Notes: generated by a model not told the origin, from the sequence alone. A stretch of DNA of 64,000 nucleotides from Siphonodentalium dalli (GCA_032622095.1 CP136067.1:129659990-129723989), one strand, 5' to 3'. Counted from the first letter of the stretch, positions 54,301 to 59,611 are shown. A program made the numbers and translations.

Positions 54301-55587
54301 AAGTTTCGTCCCGATCTGCCGATAAACAGCGGATGAGTGACGATGGACCACCATCAGGTTGAGCTACAAGGTCATTAACGTCAGAACGCGACATCTGGCG
54401 TAATGGGGACCAGGTCAAAGTTAATAACATGGCCATAGTACTTCTAGGTACGAAGTTTCGCTCATTTCTGCCGAAAAACGACACAGCAGTGACGAGGGAC
54501 TAATATCAAGTTGAGCTACAACGTCATAACGTCAGAACGCGACGTCTGAGGTAATCGGGACCAGGTCCACATAAATAACATGGCCACAATACGTCTATGT
54601 ACCAAGTTTCGAACTGATCTGCCGATAAACTGCGGAGGAGTGACGAGGGACCAATATCAAGTTGAGCTGCAACGTCATTAACGTCAGAACGCGACGTCTG
54701 AGGTAATCGGGATCAGGTCCACATAAATAACATTGCCACAATACGTCTATGTATCAAGTTTCGTCCCGATCTGCCGATAAACAGCGGATGAATGACGATG
54801 GACCACCATAATATTGAGCTACAATGTCATTAACGTCAGGATGCGACGTTTGACGTAATGGGGCCATGTTCAAGTTAATAACATGGCCATATTACTTCTA
54901 GGTACGAAGTTTGGCTCAGATCTGATGAGAAACGACGCAGCAGTGGCGAGGGACCAACATCAAGTTGAGCTACAACGTCATTAATGTCCACCACACAAAC
55001 ACTTACACAAATATACATTGCATTTAGTATATACGATTTTATTAAGTCCAAACCCGCCTTTGAAACTGACTAAAAATTGTTGCTACAAAACTCGACGAGT
55101 ATTACTACAAAACTCGTTAGCTTGTTTTTTACTACAAAACTCGTCGATATTTTACTACAAAACTCGTAACCCAAATTACTACATAACTCGTCGATTTTAC
55201 TACAAAACTCGTGAGCTACCACAAAACTCGTCGATTGTTACTACATAACTCGTGAGCTACCACAAAACTCGTCAGTTACTACATAACTCGGCGTAACACA
55301 CGGCCATACGTCCATACTCAACGGAAGAAGTTCTCCTCTGTCATAGTATATGATATCACTTTAACGTTGTTTCTGATTATCTAGGTATAGTGGACTGCTG
55401 CAATCGATACGCCGGGGGTGCATTCCGAGTACTAGAGACCATGGTGTCGCCTTCAGTGCCATGGGATGTCGAAACAGCTGCTAAGATACAGAAAGACTTT
55501 TCTGAGACGATGCCGCTGGATAAACTGGACGAACGACGGGAACGTAGAAACAGACTTCTAATGCATCGATTTCGCCAAACTGAATAA
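441..55587 (+). CDS. CRYL1: Lambda-crystallin homologue / L-gulonate 3-dehydrogenase, six coding exons
   Basis: Joining six exons with GT-AG introns gives a 308-residue protein (human CRYL1, from memory, is 319). The family is a cytosolic NAD-dependent dehydrogenase of the 3-hydroxyacyl-CoA dehydrogenase fold that oxidises L-gulonate to 3-dehydro-L-gulonate in the glucuronate-xylulose pathway. Visible signs: an N-terminal Rossmann motif GSGMMG (residues 8-13) with the NAD-ribose acidic residue in CLFD (D31); [10 protein letters not shown] at 88; SSSST at 116-120; the catalytic His in AHP (H140) followed by VNP; PLVEIVP at 149; the active-site Asn in [11 protein letters not shown] (N191); and the dimerisation-domain signature DGLGPRY...MHLN (221-239). 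All junction phases agree (exon 1 ends with 2 nt of a codon, exons 2-4 end on whole codons, exon 5 ends with 1 nt). No in-frame stop or missing key residue was seen. The interval contains about 54 kb of intron. An additional upstream exon outside the window cannot be excluded. Confidence 0.93.
509..618. repeat. (AT)n microsatellite
   Basis: About 100 bp of almost pure AT dinucleotides just downstream of exon 1. Confidence 0.95.
640..1018. repeat. Intronic minisatellite (44- and ~87-bp units), left part
   Basis: Blocks such as cttgtatatagaacttagct and gtgcaacttagct recur with 44- and 87-bp spacing. The array resumes at 3278-3593 and 4114-4140, so it was split by two later insertions. Confidence 0.75.
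868..908 (+). mobile_element. Solo terminal fragment of the 1019-3277 element family
   Basis: The first ~41 bp (CCCCTGTCACACTCCGCTG...) match the terminus at 1019 exactly, then return to the minisatellite. Confidence 0.7.
1874..1916 (+). promoter_or_regulatory. Candidate TATA/initiator pair inside the foldback element
   Basis: TATAAATA at 1874-1881 is followed 30 bp later by TCCAGTC, an initiator-like motif, and a second TCAGT at 1912. Spacing fits a metazoan core promoter. It points toward the element centre. Confidence 0.45.
2942..2973 (-). promoter_or_regulatory. Candidate TATA/initiator pair, mirror copy
   Basis: The complement of TATAAATA lies at 2966-2973, with the complement of CAGTC at 2944-2948. 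This is the inverted copy of the 1874 promoter-like block and faces it. Confidence 0.4.
3278..3593. repeat. Minisatellite, middle part
   Basis: Same units as 640-1018 (cttagctaccttgtagata and related), lying between the two inserted elements. Confidence 0.7.
3594..4113. mobile_element. 520-bp palindromic MITE with CTAC target duplication
   Basis: Termini ACTCTAAATCGC / GCGATTTAGAGT, with internal inverted blocks (TTTGGGTAAA..., GGGTAATAATTTACCC-like). CTAC at 3590-3593 is repeated at 4114-4117. The surrounding minisatellite supplies the undisturbed site (cttagctaccttgtagatac) with a single CTAC, confirming both ends. No coding capacity. Superfamily not assigned. Confidence 0.85.
4141..4649. 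other. Intron 1, nothing recognised
   Basis: AT-rich sequence without a recognisable gene or repeat structure. Confidence 0.5.
4650..4944 (-). repeat. Left remnant of a repeat related to the 26338-27503 element
   Basis: Blocks around 4736-4944 are the inverted counterpart of 26880-27075 (for example gagcaaattag / gcagcaaattag and gataaaataat). It continues after the inserted element at 9913-9990 (agagaaccgaatcacac...). The two halves together match the uninterrupted copy. Confidence 0.65.
4945..9912. mobile_element. ~5-kb long-TIR foldback element, PIF/Harbinger-like target site
   Basis: Arms of about 1.45 kb (4945-6405 and 8475-9912) are inverted copies, starting TAGTCCGAGAGCCCA and ending with its complement. 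A ~2-kb loop lies between. TAA occurs at both edges (4942-4944, 9913-9915), and the related uninterrupted repeat near 26870 has only one TAA there, giving a 3-bp duplication as in PIF/Harbinger elements (TWA). The arms carry repeated gccattttggccgccat-type blocks. No transposase was recognised. Loop and arm copies recur at 15325-18858 and 21697-23477. Confidence 0.75.
9913..10216. other. End of intron 1
   Basis: Right remnant of the interrupted repeat (to ~9990), then unassigned sequence up to the exon 2 acceptor. Confidence 0.5.
10217..10451 (+). CDS. CRYL1: CRYL1 exon 2: NAD-binding domain
   Basis: Starts after aatcAG and ends CAG|GTTAGA. It encodes residues 9-87, from the second half of the GxGxxG motif through CLFDIDTGQ and SLAD-like [15 protein letters not shown]. 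This matches the first Rossmann half of lambda-crystallin/3-hydroxyacyl-CoA dehydrogenases. It adds 235 nt to the 26 nt of exon 1, ending exactly on codon 87. Confidence 0.92.
10590..11540. repeat. Dispersed repeat with poly-C/GGGTGGG blocks
   Basis: Two related modules share cagaccccaccaccgctgag (10760, 11470). The 11160-11400 part is repeated in inverse orientation at 40650-40870 and 44726-44946, and 10815-10860 at 41080-41105. Poly-C runs occur at 10549 and 11349. Probably an old transposon, class unknown. Confidence 0.6.
11739..11831. repeat. 93-bp hairpin repeat, copy 1
   Basis: Near-perfect palindrome with arms gcagaatgaggt...ccag and complement, and a GC-rich tip (gcccgctgtgcggg). The second copy, also 93 bp, is at 37384-37476. 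Isolated half-copies occur near 11505-11540. Confidence 0.75.
12105..12450. mobile_element. 346-bp palindromic MITE flanked by TTAA
   Basis: TTAA at 12101-12104 and 12451-12454 flank AGGGGTACTGTACAC and its complement. The arms pair along almost the full length (for example atggcccgattta / taaatccggccat, and gagccatggattag twice in inverse). The TTAA duplication fits the Kolobok/piggyBac groups. Non-coding. Confidence 0.85.
12786..13231. mobile_element. piggyBac-type MITE with two internal hairpins
   Basis: TTAA at 12782-12785 and 13232-13235 flank CCCTTTACC(C)AA ends. Inside are two copies of a 67-bp hairpin (12851-12917 and 13138-13204) starting CCAATGCATTCTCTTATATA. TTAA plus CCCTTT ends are typical of piggyBac MITEs. 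Confidence 0.8.
13236..13976. other. End of intron 2
   Basis: No repeat structure or coding exon recognised until exon 3. Confidence 0.5.
13977..14138 (+). CDS. CRYL1: CRYL1 exon 3: second half of the NAD-binding domain up to catalytic His
   Basis: A strong acceptor (cgcttttttccggcAG) and a consensus donor CCG|GTAAGT bound 162 nt in phase 0. It encodes [14 protein letters not shown], then [15 protein letters not shown] and VAHP, where the His is the conserved catalytic base of the family (H140). Confidence 0.93.
14285..14693. mobile_element. Partial copy of the 59002-59511 MITE in intron 3
   Basis: Direct similarity to 59118-59511, ending GATAATCCACCT before TTAA (14694-14697). The left arm is absent or unrecognisable. 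Confidence 0.7.
14758..14826 (+). promoter_or_regulatory. Triplicated 21-bp unit carrying the exon 4 splice acceptor
   Basis: The unit GTCAATCCGCCATACTTTCA plus G begins at 14764 and 14785, with a diverged third unit at 14806. Each is preceded by TTTCAG, so AG acceptors end at 14763, 14784 and 14805. The spacing of 21 nt keeps every choice in frame. The upstream pyrimidine context is a short tttc, the same for all three. Confidence 0.85.
14806..15000 (+). CDS. CRYL1: CRYL1 exon 4 (shortest form): substrate and NAD pocket
   Basis: The 195-nt form starting at the third of three tandem acceptors encodes [18 protein letters not shown] through [20 protein letters not shown] and ends AAG|GTGAAT. 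This start gives the family-standard spacing between the catalytic HP and PLVE. Using the acceptors at 14763 or 14784 would add 14 or 7 residues in frame (units VNPPYFQ). The third unit carries Gln where the family has Pro (NPQ instead of NPP), while the two optional units keep NPP. Confidence 0.9.
15001..15324. other. Start of intron 4
   Basis: Only short inverted repeats seen (for example ttaaattcgcgca near 15091 and its complement near 15130). No gene. Confidence 0.5.
15325..17085. repeat. Core of the long-TIR element family, tandem copy 1
   Basis: Direct similarity to the loop of the 4945-9912 element (gtcatcttgaactag, atgtaccgactacccacact and many further blocks). A second copy follows directly at about 17400. 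Contains an (AT)n stretch near 16264. Segment 17086-17400 is the inverted counterpart of 22030-22440. Confidence 0.7.
17400..18858. repeat. Core of the long-TIR element family, tandem copy 2, left part
   Basis: Very similar to 15325-16909, but lacking about 150 bp after gtgcccaac (near 18441), a deletion with ccaac microhomology. An (AT)n tract lies at 18322-18380. It is cut at 18858 by a Helitron and resumes at 21697. Confidence 0.75.
18859..21696 (+). mobile_element. Non-autonomous Helitron, family A
   Basis: It starts TCTATATCTATATTTGCG after A (18858) and ends CTAG (21693-21696) before T (21697). A short hairpin (ACCTGG/CCGGGT) lies about 10 nt upstream of CTAG. The unfilled site with A next to T is at 16909-16910 in the sister repeat. 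These are the canonical TC...CTRR ends and A|T insertion of Helitrons. Inside are (GTCT)n microsatellites and diverged ~130-bp tandem repeats (19460-20480) with gccgatttccaccaaa-type blocks. A second internal 5' terminus lies at 19257. No Rep/helicase gene. Confidence 0.85.
19001..22928 (+). repeat. Left arm of a large inverted duplication
   Basis: Matches 27969-33603 in inverse orientation at very high identity across Helitron A and the adjoining long-TIR repeat. The arm begins at tgctaaatac (19001) and ends at tgttaaaa (22928). It lacks about 590 bp present in the other arm and the 1115-bp duplication found there. Confidence 0.85.
21697..23477. repeat. Long-TIR family copy, right part
   Basis: Continues the repeat split by Helitron A (gaagcaatatacagaagttg...), then matches the loop and right arm of the 4945-9912 element (8070-9370), stopping near 23477 at cggcgatcaaaga. 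An inverted match of 22030-22440 lies at 17086-17540. Confidence 0.75.
23478..24379. other. Intron 4 spacer, nothing recognised
   Basis: Contains a poly-G run near 23620. No gene or clear repeat structure. Confidence 0.5.
24380..24830 (-). mobile_element. Truncated LINE 3' end (CR1/L2/Jockey-like)
   Basis: A minus-strand frame at 24724-24536 reads [13 protein letters not shown] then [11 protein letters not shown]. This resembles the C-x2-C...EYHFLxxC segment common near the C-terminus of non-LTR reverse transcriptase proteins of invertebrates. The frame is interrupted upstream. On the minus strand it is followed by an (CTTAT)-like tail (24399-24424). Only this fragment is recognised, with no catalytic RT motif. 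Confidence 0.5.
24974..25731. repeat. 38-bp tandem array, about 20 copies
   Basis: Unit tggctagttgtgccgccata followed by catgatgtccgacgtaaa. The copies are highly similar. Variant units (attcatgatgttcgacg) start at 25071, 25223 and 25451, multiples of 38 bp apart (4 and 6 units), suggesting block duplication. No spacers, so not CRISPR. Confidence 0.95.
25732..26328. other. Intron 4 spacer
   Basis: Irregular ~35-bp pattern of accaaaccacacaa-like phrases (25915-26290), possibly a degenerate minisatellite. No gene. Confidence 0.5.
26338..27503. mobile_element. MULE-like element with 9-bp target duplication
   Basis: Terminal inverted repeats of about 73 bp start TAGTCCAAGTCTTCTTGT and are complementary at the far end. 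ATATACACT is present on both sides (26329-26337, 27504-27512). A 9-bp duplication with TIRs of this length fits Mutator-like elements. Inner sequence 26830-27075 matches, inverted, the repeat that hosts the 4945-9912 element. No transposase seen. Confidence 0.8.
27575..27968 (-). mobile_element. Helitron A 3' terminal fragment
   Basis: On the minus strand it ends ...CTAG (27575-27578 as CTAG on +), next to A. It matches 29201-29593 and stops abruptly at 27968, where the large inverted duplication begins. Confidence 0.8.
29201..33347 (-). mobile_element. Helitron A, second full-length copy
   Basis: The minus-strand 5' end is TCTATATCTATATTTGC (33347-33331) and the 3' end is CTAG (29204-29201). 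The same flanks occur as in the left arm, because the copy was duplicated with its neighbourhood. It is lengthened by the 1115-bp internal duplication. Confidence 0.8.
30371..32600. repeat. 1115-bp tandem duplication inside Helitron A
   Basis: 30371-31485 and 31486-32600 are the same sequence; by eye I found one difference (near 31056/32171). The junction is aagaacgtgt|agagaaaaac. Confidence 0.9.
33604..36094 (+). mobile_element. Helitron-like element, family C, made of several tandem arrays
   Basis: The 3' end is CTAG (36091-36094) before T, with a hairpin (CGCCAGTGGCG) about 12 nt upstream. Contents: three ~110-130-bp repeats with aaaaagtgggtcgaat (33842, 33975, 34086) and an inverted copy near 34310-34450; four to five ~131-bp units with atttgcccgtgcgacg (34511, 34642, 34773); a TG/TA microsatellite (35110); and five units with gtgaatgccaacaacaacga (35700-35960). 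The 5' end was not found, so the start given is only where the preceding repeat stops. Confidence 0.55.
36598..36703 (+). CDS. CRYL1: CRYL1 exon 5
   Basis: Acceptor attgttcttgtAG and donor AATG|GTAAGT bound 106 nt. It encodes [16 protein letters not shown] then [19 protein letters not shown], a close match to the family signature that in human reads [20 protein letters not shown]. It ends with one nucleotide of a Gly codon completed by exon 6. Confidence 0.93.
36730..37200 (+). repeat. Dispersed repeat after exon 5
   Basis: Direct similarity to 41340-41755 and 45415-45829 (actatttctttggctt, gattcgagtcgagga and further blocks). Includes a (GTT)n tract at 37137-37160. Confidence 0.7.
37300..37366 (-). 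mobile_element. Helitron B 3' terminal fragment
   Basis: CTAGCCGATGAGCCCGAC on the + strand is the complement of the family B 3' end (hairpin then CTAG). It then diverges. Confidence 0.65.
37384..37476. repeat. 93-bp hairpin repeat, copy 2
   Basis: Same palindrome as 11739-11831, with tip ccccgcatagcgggctagc. Confidence 0.75.
37693..38431 (-). mobile_element. Helitron B, partial copy
   Basis: Two 122-bp-type units, then unique sequence, a (GACA)n tract and the 5' end (complement TCTCATATATATTTTGAAGA) at 38431. It abuts the next copy directly. Confidence 0.7.
38432..39720 (-). mobile_element. Helitron B with about nine 122-bp tandem units
   Basis: Starts CTAG on + (minus-strand 3' end), followed by nine or so 122-bp units (gcgcatgcgcgaagctggcg, ccgataaaattcgtatcc, caaatttcaagtcgatagct), then a (GACA)n tract and ggtcttcaaaatatat. 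The expected terminal TCTCA on the minus strand is missing, so the 5' tip is altered. The hairpin GCCCG-AC/GT-CGGGC lies next to CTAG. Confidence 0.8.
40560..41140 (-). repeat. Inverse copy of the 10590-11540 dispersed repeat
   Basis: Contains caggcacgtatgctgatttt, ccgttttcggcag and acccacccacccc in inverse order relative to 10815-11400. Duplicated at 44636-45214. Confidence 0.65.
43240..43796 (-). mobile_element. Helitron B copy at the duplication junction
   Basis: CTAG at 43240-43243 after A, then 122-bp units, (GACA)n and ggtcttcaaaatatat. It is a hybrid: its left part matches 47314 and its right part matches 39323 onward. Confidence 0.8.
47314..48001 (-). mobile_element. Helitron B, first of two head-to-tail copies
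   Basis: The minus-strand 3' end is CTAG (47314-47317, preceded by A) and the 5' end is complement TCTCATATATA at 48001. It contains four 122-bp units and a (GACA)n tract. Confidence 0.85.
48002..48534 (-). mobile_element. Helitron B, second head-to-tail copy
   Basis: CTAG at 48002 follows directly on the neighbour's terminus. The 5' end is at 48534 followed by T (48535). The unfilled site of the composite insertion (A|T) is preserved in a related repeat at 57950-57951. Confidence 0.85.
48535..48690 (+). repeat. Right half of the repeat interrupted by Helitron B
   Basis: Similar to 57951-58070 (gatgttttctatggagtg, then ttagt[a/c]gaatgcta). The left half is at 47090-47313. Confidence 0.7.
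48696..49146. mobile_element. piggyBac-type MITE with internal hairpin
   Basis: TTAA (48692-48695, 49147-49150) flanks CCCTTTCAGTGCCAGG and its complement. Near the right end is the 67-bp CCAATGCATTC hairpin (49032-49098). Confidence 0.85.
49151..49909. other. Intron 5 spacer
   Basis: A short inverted repeat (actatcct...aggatagt) lies near 49588-49665. No gene recognised. Confidence 0.5.
50221..52075 (+). repeat. ~153-bp tandem array, left arm (~12 units)
   Basis: ctgacgttaatga recurs about every 153 bp (50376, 50530, 50682 ... 51897). Two alternating unit types (gatattggtccctcgtcact versus gatgatggtccttcgtcact) make a ~305-bp dimer, for example 50977-51213 versus 51282-51518. Confidence 0.9.
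52085..53588. repeat. Inner ~22-bp array in three alternating orientations
   Basis: Units gacgagttttgtagtaacaa run forward at 52085-52604, reversed at 52610-53073 and forward again at 53079-53588, with symmetric junctions at ~52607 and ~53076. The block 53079-53450 mirrors 52690-53073. Confidence 0.9.
53714..54990 (-). repeat. ~153-bp tandem array, right arm (~8 units)
   Basis: Inverse of the left array with fewer units. Joined to the inner array by a unique 110-bp stretch (53589-53700) absent from the left arm. Confidence 0.9.
55385..55587 (+). CDS. CRYL1: CRYL1 exon 6 and stop codon
   Basis: Acceptor gtttctgattatctAG at 55384. The exon completes Gly and continues [17 protein letters not shown], then the C-terminal helices with KIQKDF and an Arg-rich tail ([11 protein letters not shown]), ending TAA. 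The C-terminus is less conserved but aligns in length with the family. The acceptor sits only 86 bp after a 5.4-kb palindromic element. Confidence 0.92.
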
Positions 55588-55675
55588 GCGGGAGAGTTAA
55601 TATATAAAAAAAAACCTTCGATCAGGAACGTGGCTAGAGTGACCCCGTAGATGGGTGGCCACCATGTAATTTCTA

Positions 55676-56147
55676 ACTGCACCGCCACCTTACTGCACCG
55701 CCACCTTATACTGCACCGCCACCTTACTGCACCACCTTACTGCGCCACCTTACTGCACCGCCACCTTACTGCACGCCACCTTACTGCACGCCACCTTACT
55801 GCACCGCCACCTTACTGCACCGCCACCTTACTGCACGCCACCTTACTGCACCGCCACCTTACTGCACGCCACCTTACTGCACCGCCACCTTACTGCACCG
55901 CCACCTTACTGCAACGCCACCTTACTGCACCGCCACCTTACTGCACCGCCACCTTACTGCACCGCCAACTTGCTGCACCGCCACCTTGCTGCACGCCACC
56001 TTACTGCACCGCCACCTTACTGCACCGCCACCTTACTGCACCGCCACCTTACTGCACCGCCACCTTACTGCACGCCACCTTACTGCACCGCCACCTTGCT
56101 GCACCGCCACCTTACTGCACCGCCACCTTACTGCACCGCCACCTTGA
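55676..56147 (+). repeat. 16-bp minisatellite in the presumed CRYL1 3' UTR
   Basis: About 30 copies of actgcaccgccacctt, some one base shorter, starting 89 bp after the stop codon. It reads through as a His/Pro/Thr-rich frame that is not a protein. Confidence 0.95.
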
Positions 56148-56446
56148 ACCAGACCAAACTCCCACGTTCGCAGAATCCCATTTGCACCATCCTCTAGATT
56201 GGACGTTTCCAGCTGATACCTCAAACTTTCAAACTGATGGCCATTTCAGACCAAATTGTTTACCATTAGTTAATCAAATATGCTCTACTGTTGGTCTCAA
56301 AACGACAAATGCCCCACTAATTTCTGGTTGGAAAATCAAACTATGAGAACAATTTCAACCCACATGTGGTGTAATTGTTATTGTGTATAATATGCATAAT
56401 TTAATTTATCAATAAAAATCACTTCAGTTCAGTTCAGTTCAGTAAC
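56148..56446 (+). other. Possible LINE/SINE 3' end with (TTCAG)n tail, or gene 3' end
   Basis: Sequence ends aataaaaatcac followed by four ttcag units (56424-56444), as in 3' tails of some non-LTR elements. It could equally be the 3' UTR end of CRYL1. Confidence 0.35.
56411..56416 (+). promoter_or_regulatory. Candidate poly(A) signal
   Basis: AATAAA about 820 bp after the CRYL1 stop, the first canonical hexamer seen downstream. Confidence 0.4.
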
Positions 56447-56629
56447 ATTTCTAACTAATGTTGTGTCAGGCATGACATTTCTGTTGAAACTTTTGACCAA
56501 AGTTGGGGAGGCTTAAACACCCCCCCCCAACCCCCCAAATGACACTAGCCTATTGGTTAAGTGTATATACTTTTTTTTTGTGTAAATGCATAAAATTGTT
56601 GAACAAAATTTAAGTTGGCCGAATCATTA

Positions 56630-57215
56630 AAGTGGTGTGAAACACTCCGGTAGGGTGATCAAATAGAAATGGAGAATAATCTTGCTCAAAGTTGTTATTT
56701 GTACAACTAGTATATCAAAATTGACAACACACATCGTCATTCTTATATATTAATTAAATGCATTGTCTGGGGTCTCAAGTCAACATTTATACATATGTGT
56801 ATATGCATGTCGCTGTTACAGTGTTCCTGTGTGAATTACGCGAGTGTATCAAATAAATAGATAATCTGTGTATAGTAACGGGCACATCCACTCGAGGCTG
56901 GCTTGGTCTTGATCTTTTTATTCAATGTTTTTTTCCTATTTTTGTCTATGTCAATGATCCCTTATCAACAACGTTGCGATATTCACAGTGAACAACCATG
57001 AAATAGAAATTGTCCTGTTTCGGGTTAGTGCTGTCGAATAGGTTCCTGTTCCCAGGGAAGAGTCTCATTCGCACTTAAAGATTTCATAACATAAGTTTTT
57101 GGGTGGATGTGACTTCAATGCATATATTAATATTACATATACTATTATATAATTATGTACATGTTAAATGCGCTTTTGTCATATATTTGCATTTAAATTT
57201 GTATATCTCACATAC
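56630..57215 (+). repeat. Dispersed repeat, left part, carrying the Helitron B empty site family
   Basis: Similar to 43020-43239 and 47095-47313 (gtgtgaaacactc, gaataatcttgctcaaagtt, tatatattaatta). Continues at 57856-58070 after the hAT-type MITE. Confidence 0.7.
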
Positions 57216-57223
57216 CATATTTA

Positions 57224-57847
57224 CAGGTGTGTGAAGTTAGTTAGGCGTTCGGCGTTCGACATTCGTTTGACATTCGCGTGTGAAGTTGGTTCGGCGTTCG
57301 ACATTCGTTTGACATTCGACTTAGAAAATTTCATTAAAAATCCAATTTCGGGTTTTGGCGGGAGAGGTGCTCTATTGGTCCAATTCGTGGTCCCCCGCTC
57401 GAATTTTCTGAAATTTCATCGGTTTTCCCATTTTCCAGACGATCGCCTAACCAACTTCACACGTATACCAGCCAGCCTGACATTCGAATTTCCTTTTCGA
57501 ATTTCCTTGACAATTTTGACCAGATTCGAGTGGGGGAGCACGAATTGGGTCCAAACATCCGTCTGCGACCCGTGCGTTTGGTTATGAAGATTACTACTGG
57601 GGACACACTTCCTAAGTCCAGCGATCGTCTGGAAAATGGGAAAACCGATGAAATTTCAGAAAATTCGAGCGGGGGACCACGAATTGGACCAATAGAGCAC
57701 CTCTCCCGCCAAAACCCGAAATTGGATTTTTAATGAAATTTTCTAAGTCGAATGTCAAACGAATGTCGAACGCCGAACGCCTAACCAACTTCACGCGAAT
57801 GTCAAACGAATGTCGAACGCCGAACGCCTAACTAATTTCACACACCT
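57224..57847. mobile_element. 624-bp palindromic hAT-type MITE
   Basis: CATATTTA is present on both sides (57216-57223, 57848-57855), an 8-bp duplication. The left end is CAGGTGTGTGAAGTTAG; the right end is the complement, short of the last base. The arms are near-perfect complements over almost the whole element, with gttcggcgttcgacattcgt repeated twice in each arm. CAG ends plus 8 bp are typical of hAT. Confidence 0.88.
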
Positions 57848-57855
57848 CATATTTA

Positions 57856-58070
57856 TTGGTTTATTGAGATTAAAGAATTGAATTGAATTGAATCAATGGC
57901 GAAATTGTTTTCTTTAGTTTATCGCCGAATCGAGAAGTAAGTATTTACAATTGAGCGTACAGTTCAGAAGATGTTTTCTATGGAGTGTTACGGTCGATTT
58001 GATTGAGATTTTCGCCGACGTTAGTCGAATGCTATATATTCCACAGATTGACATATTGCCGGAGTACTAA
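57856..58070 (+). repeat. Dispersed repeat, right part, with A|T empty site
   Basis: gtatttacaattgagcgtac at 57941-57960 is the uninterrupted counterpart of the Helitron B insertion site. A (GAATT)n run lies at 57877-57893. Confidence 0.65.
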
Positions 58071-58997
58071 CTTATCTGGTCAGACCACTGTTCATTCGTC
58101 GAAAGCGCGTCCATGAAAGACAACACTACTATAAGTATATTATCGGGTCAATGGAACACACCCCACATTATATGTGAGGAGAGCGACAATATATGTGAGC
58201 GCTCTCGGCGCGCGACAAACCCACCTCAACTTATCAGTTTCACGCACCTGAAAAAGACCATAACATGTCTTAACGCAGTATATGTTCGATGTATACGCAC
58301 AATTACATACAGTGAACAGATAGAGTTTGATGTGTTTCCTCCCCAGACTTTGACCAAACTGTACAACAGTTTAACATTTCATGCTTGACACGCATCAAGT
58401 ATACATATCAGACATATACATACATACATCAATTATACATATCAGACGAAACAAAGATTAAATCTATTCTGATAGTTTCATGGTATAATTTGTTTGGGCT
58501 CAAAATCGTATATTTTCGTGGGGGATTGACTGCTATCATTTATTGACCACTAGTTTTTATCTCCTAATTCGAATACATCAGTATACATATACATGCTTGG
58601 TTCATTTAAATTATTAGCAGCGTTTTACATGTATATATAACGTCCATATTCTTGAATATAGAGACACGGGAAGTGTCCACAAGTTGCCCAATAACCTAGA
58701 TCATGCCATGAATATCTACTCTGGCTAACGCCCATAGAGATCATATTCAACTAATAAAACTTTTTGAAGTTTTGACAGGTGTCCTGCTGTCCGATTAGTT
58801 TATTAATTAATATTTAAACTGGGCCCGATTACATGTATGTTTATATCTAGCGCGATGCGAATCAGGTGCATTACATATATCAAAGGTGACTGTTAGCTGG
58901 TATTCCATCATCATAATTAAGTGGTATTTCATATTATTAATTAGATATGACATTTTTGTCCAGAATAGCATGTTATCAAACTAGGCAAATATCGCCC
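58071..58997. other. Intergenic, nothing recognised
   Basis: AT-rich, without clear repeats or coding sequence. Confidence 0.5.
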
Positions 58998-59001
58998 TTA
59001 A

Positions 59002-59511
59002 AGATGGATTATCTCTTTAAATAACAAATTTTAAATAGTTGCGTGGGTATAAAATAATACATATGAACTGAAGACCCCTGTCCGGAAAAGCTTCTATCAA
59101 TTAATATTGATTTTATTTCGAATATTTAATTGGGACCGTTTATGTGTCTATTTTTAGAACAGACCATTCGGATGATACCATATTGCGATATAGAGAACTG
59201 GGCTCTACGCACCGAAATTCAAATGTCCCAGATTGATTGTTTGTATTGTTTTGTTCCATAGTTATAAGCGATAATGAGTATAATTAACGTTTATTTGTGA
59301 CAAAATTGTACAATAAAATTTCTGGTCTCTGTTAACAGTAACCACTATTGTTCGTTAGCTAAACAACCACACCTTTTTAGACTAGAAAATATTCGATATA
59401 AAATTAATATTAATCGATAGAAGCATTTCGGGACAGGGGTGTTCGATTCAGATCTAATATTTTATACCCCGGTAACTATATAATACATGTTTACAAAGAG
59501 ATAATCCACAT
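59002..59511. mobile_element. 510-bp palindromic MITE flanked by TTAA
   Basis: TTAA at 58998-59001 and 59512-59515. Ends AGATGGATTATCTCTTT and complement of ATGTGGATTATCTCTTT. Arms include ggacaggggt and its inverse. A partial copy is in intron 3 (14285-14693). Confidence 0.75.
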
Positions 59512-59525
59512 TTAAATCATGTTAA

Positions 59526-59611
59526 ACCGAGTAATATCGATTTGCGACATCTCCAATCCGAATAATATCGATTTGCGACATCTCCAATCCGAGTAGTATG
59601 GATTTACGACA
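59526..59611. repeat. 31-bp tandem repeat, three copies
   Basis: Unit ccgagtaatatcgatttgcg plus acatctccaat. Confidence 0.85.

Larger units (their letters stand above)
49915..55298. mobile_element. 5.4-kb giant palindromic element of nested tandem arrays
   Basis: Ends TGTTACGCCGAGTTATGTAG and exact complement (outer arms almost identical for over 100 bp). CACGG is present on both sides (49910-49914, 55299-55303). From outside in, both halves have a short-unit array (cgagttttgtagta), a unique link (cagtttcaaaggcgggtttg), an array of ~153-bp units, then an inner array of ~22-bp units. This architecture is that of Foldback transposons. TGTNR ends with a 4-5-bp duplication would also fit Ginger-type elements (from memory). 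No transposase gene. Confidence 0.8.

Noticed and set aside
55651-56346. 231-codon His/Pro/Thr-rich frame
   Set aside because: It is the 16-bp minisatellite read through, out of frame with CRYL1 and starting after its stop codon.
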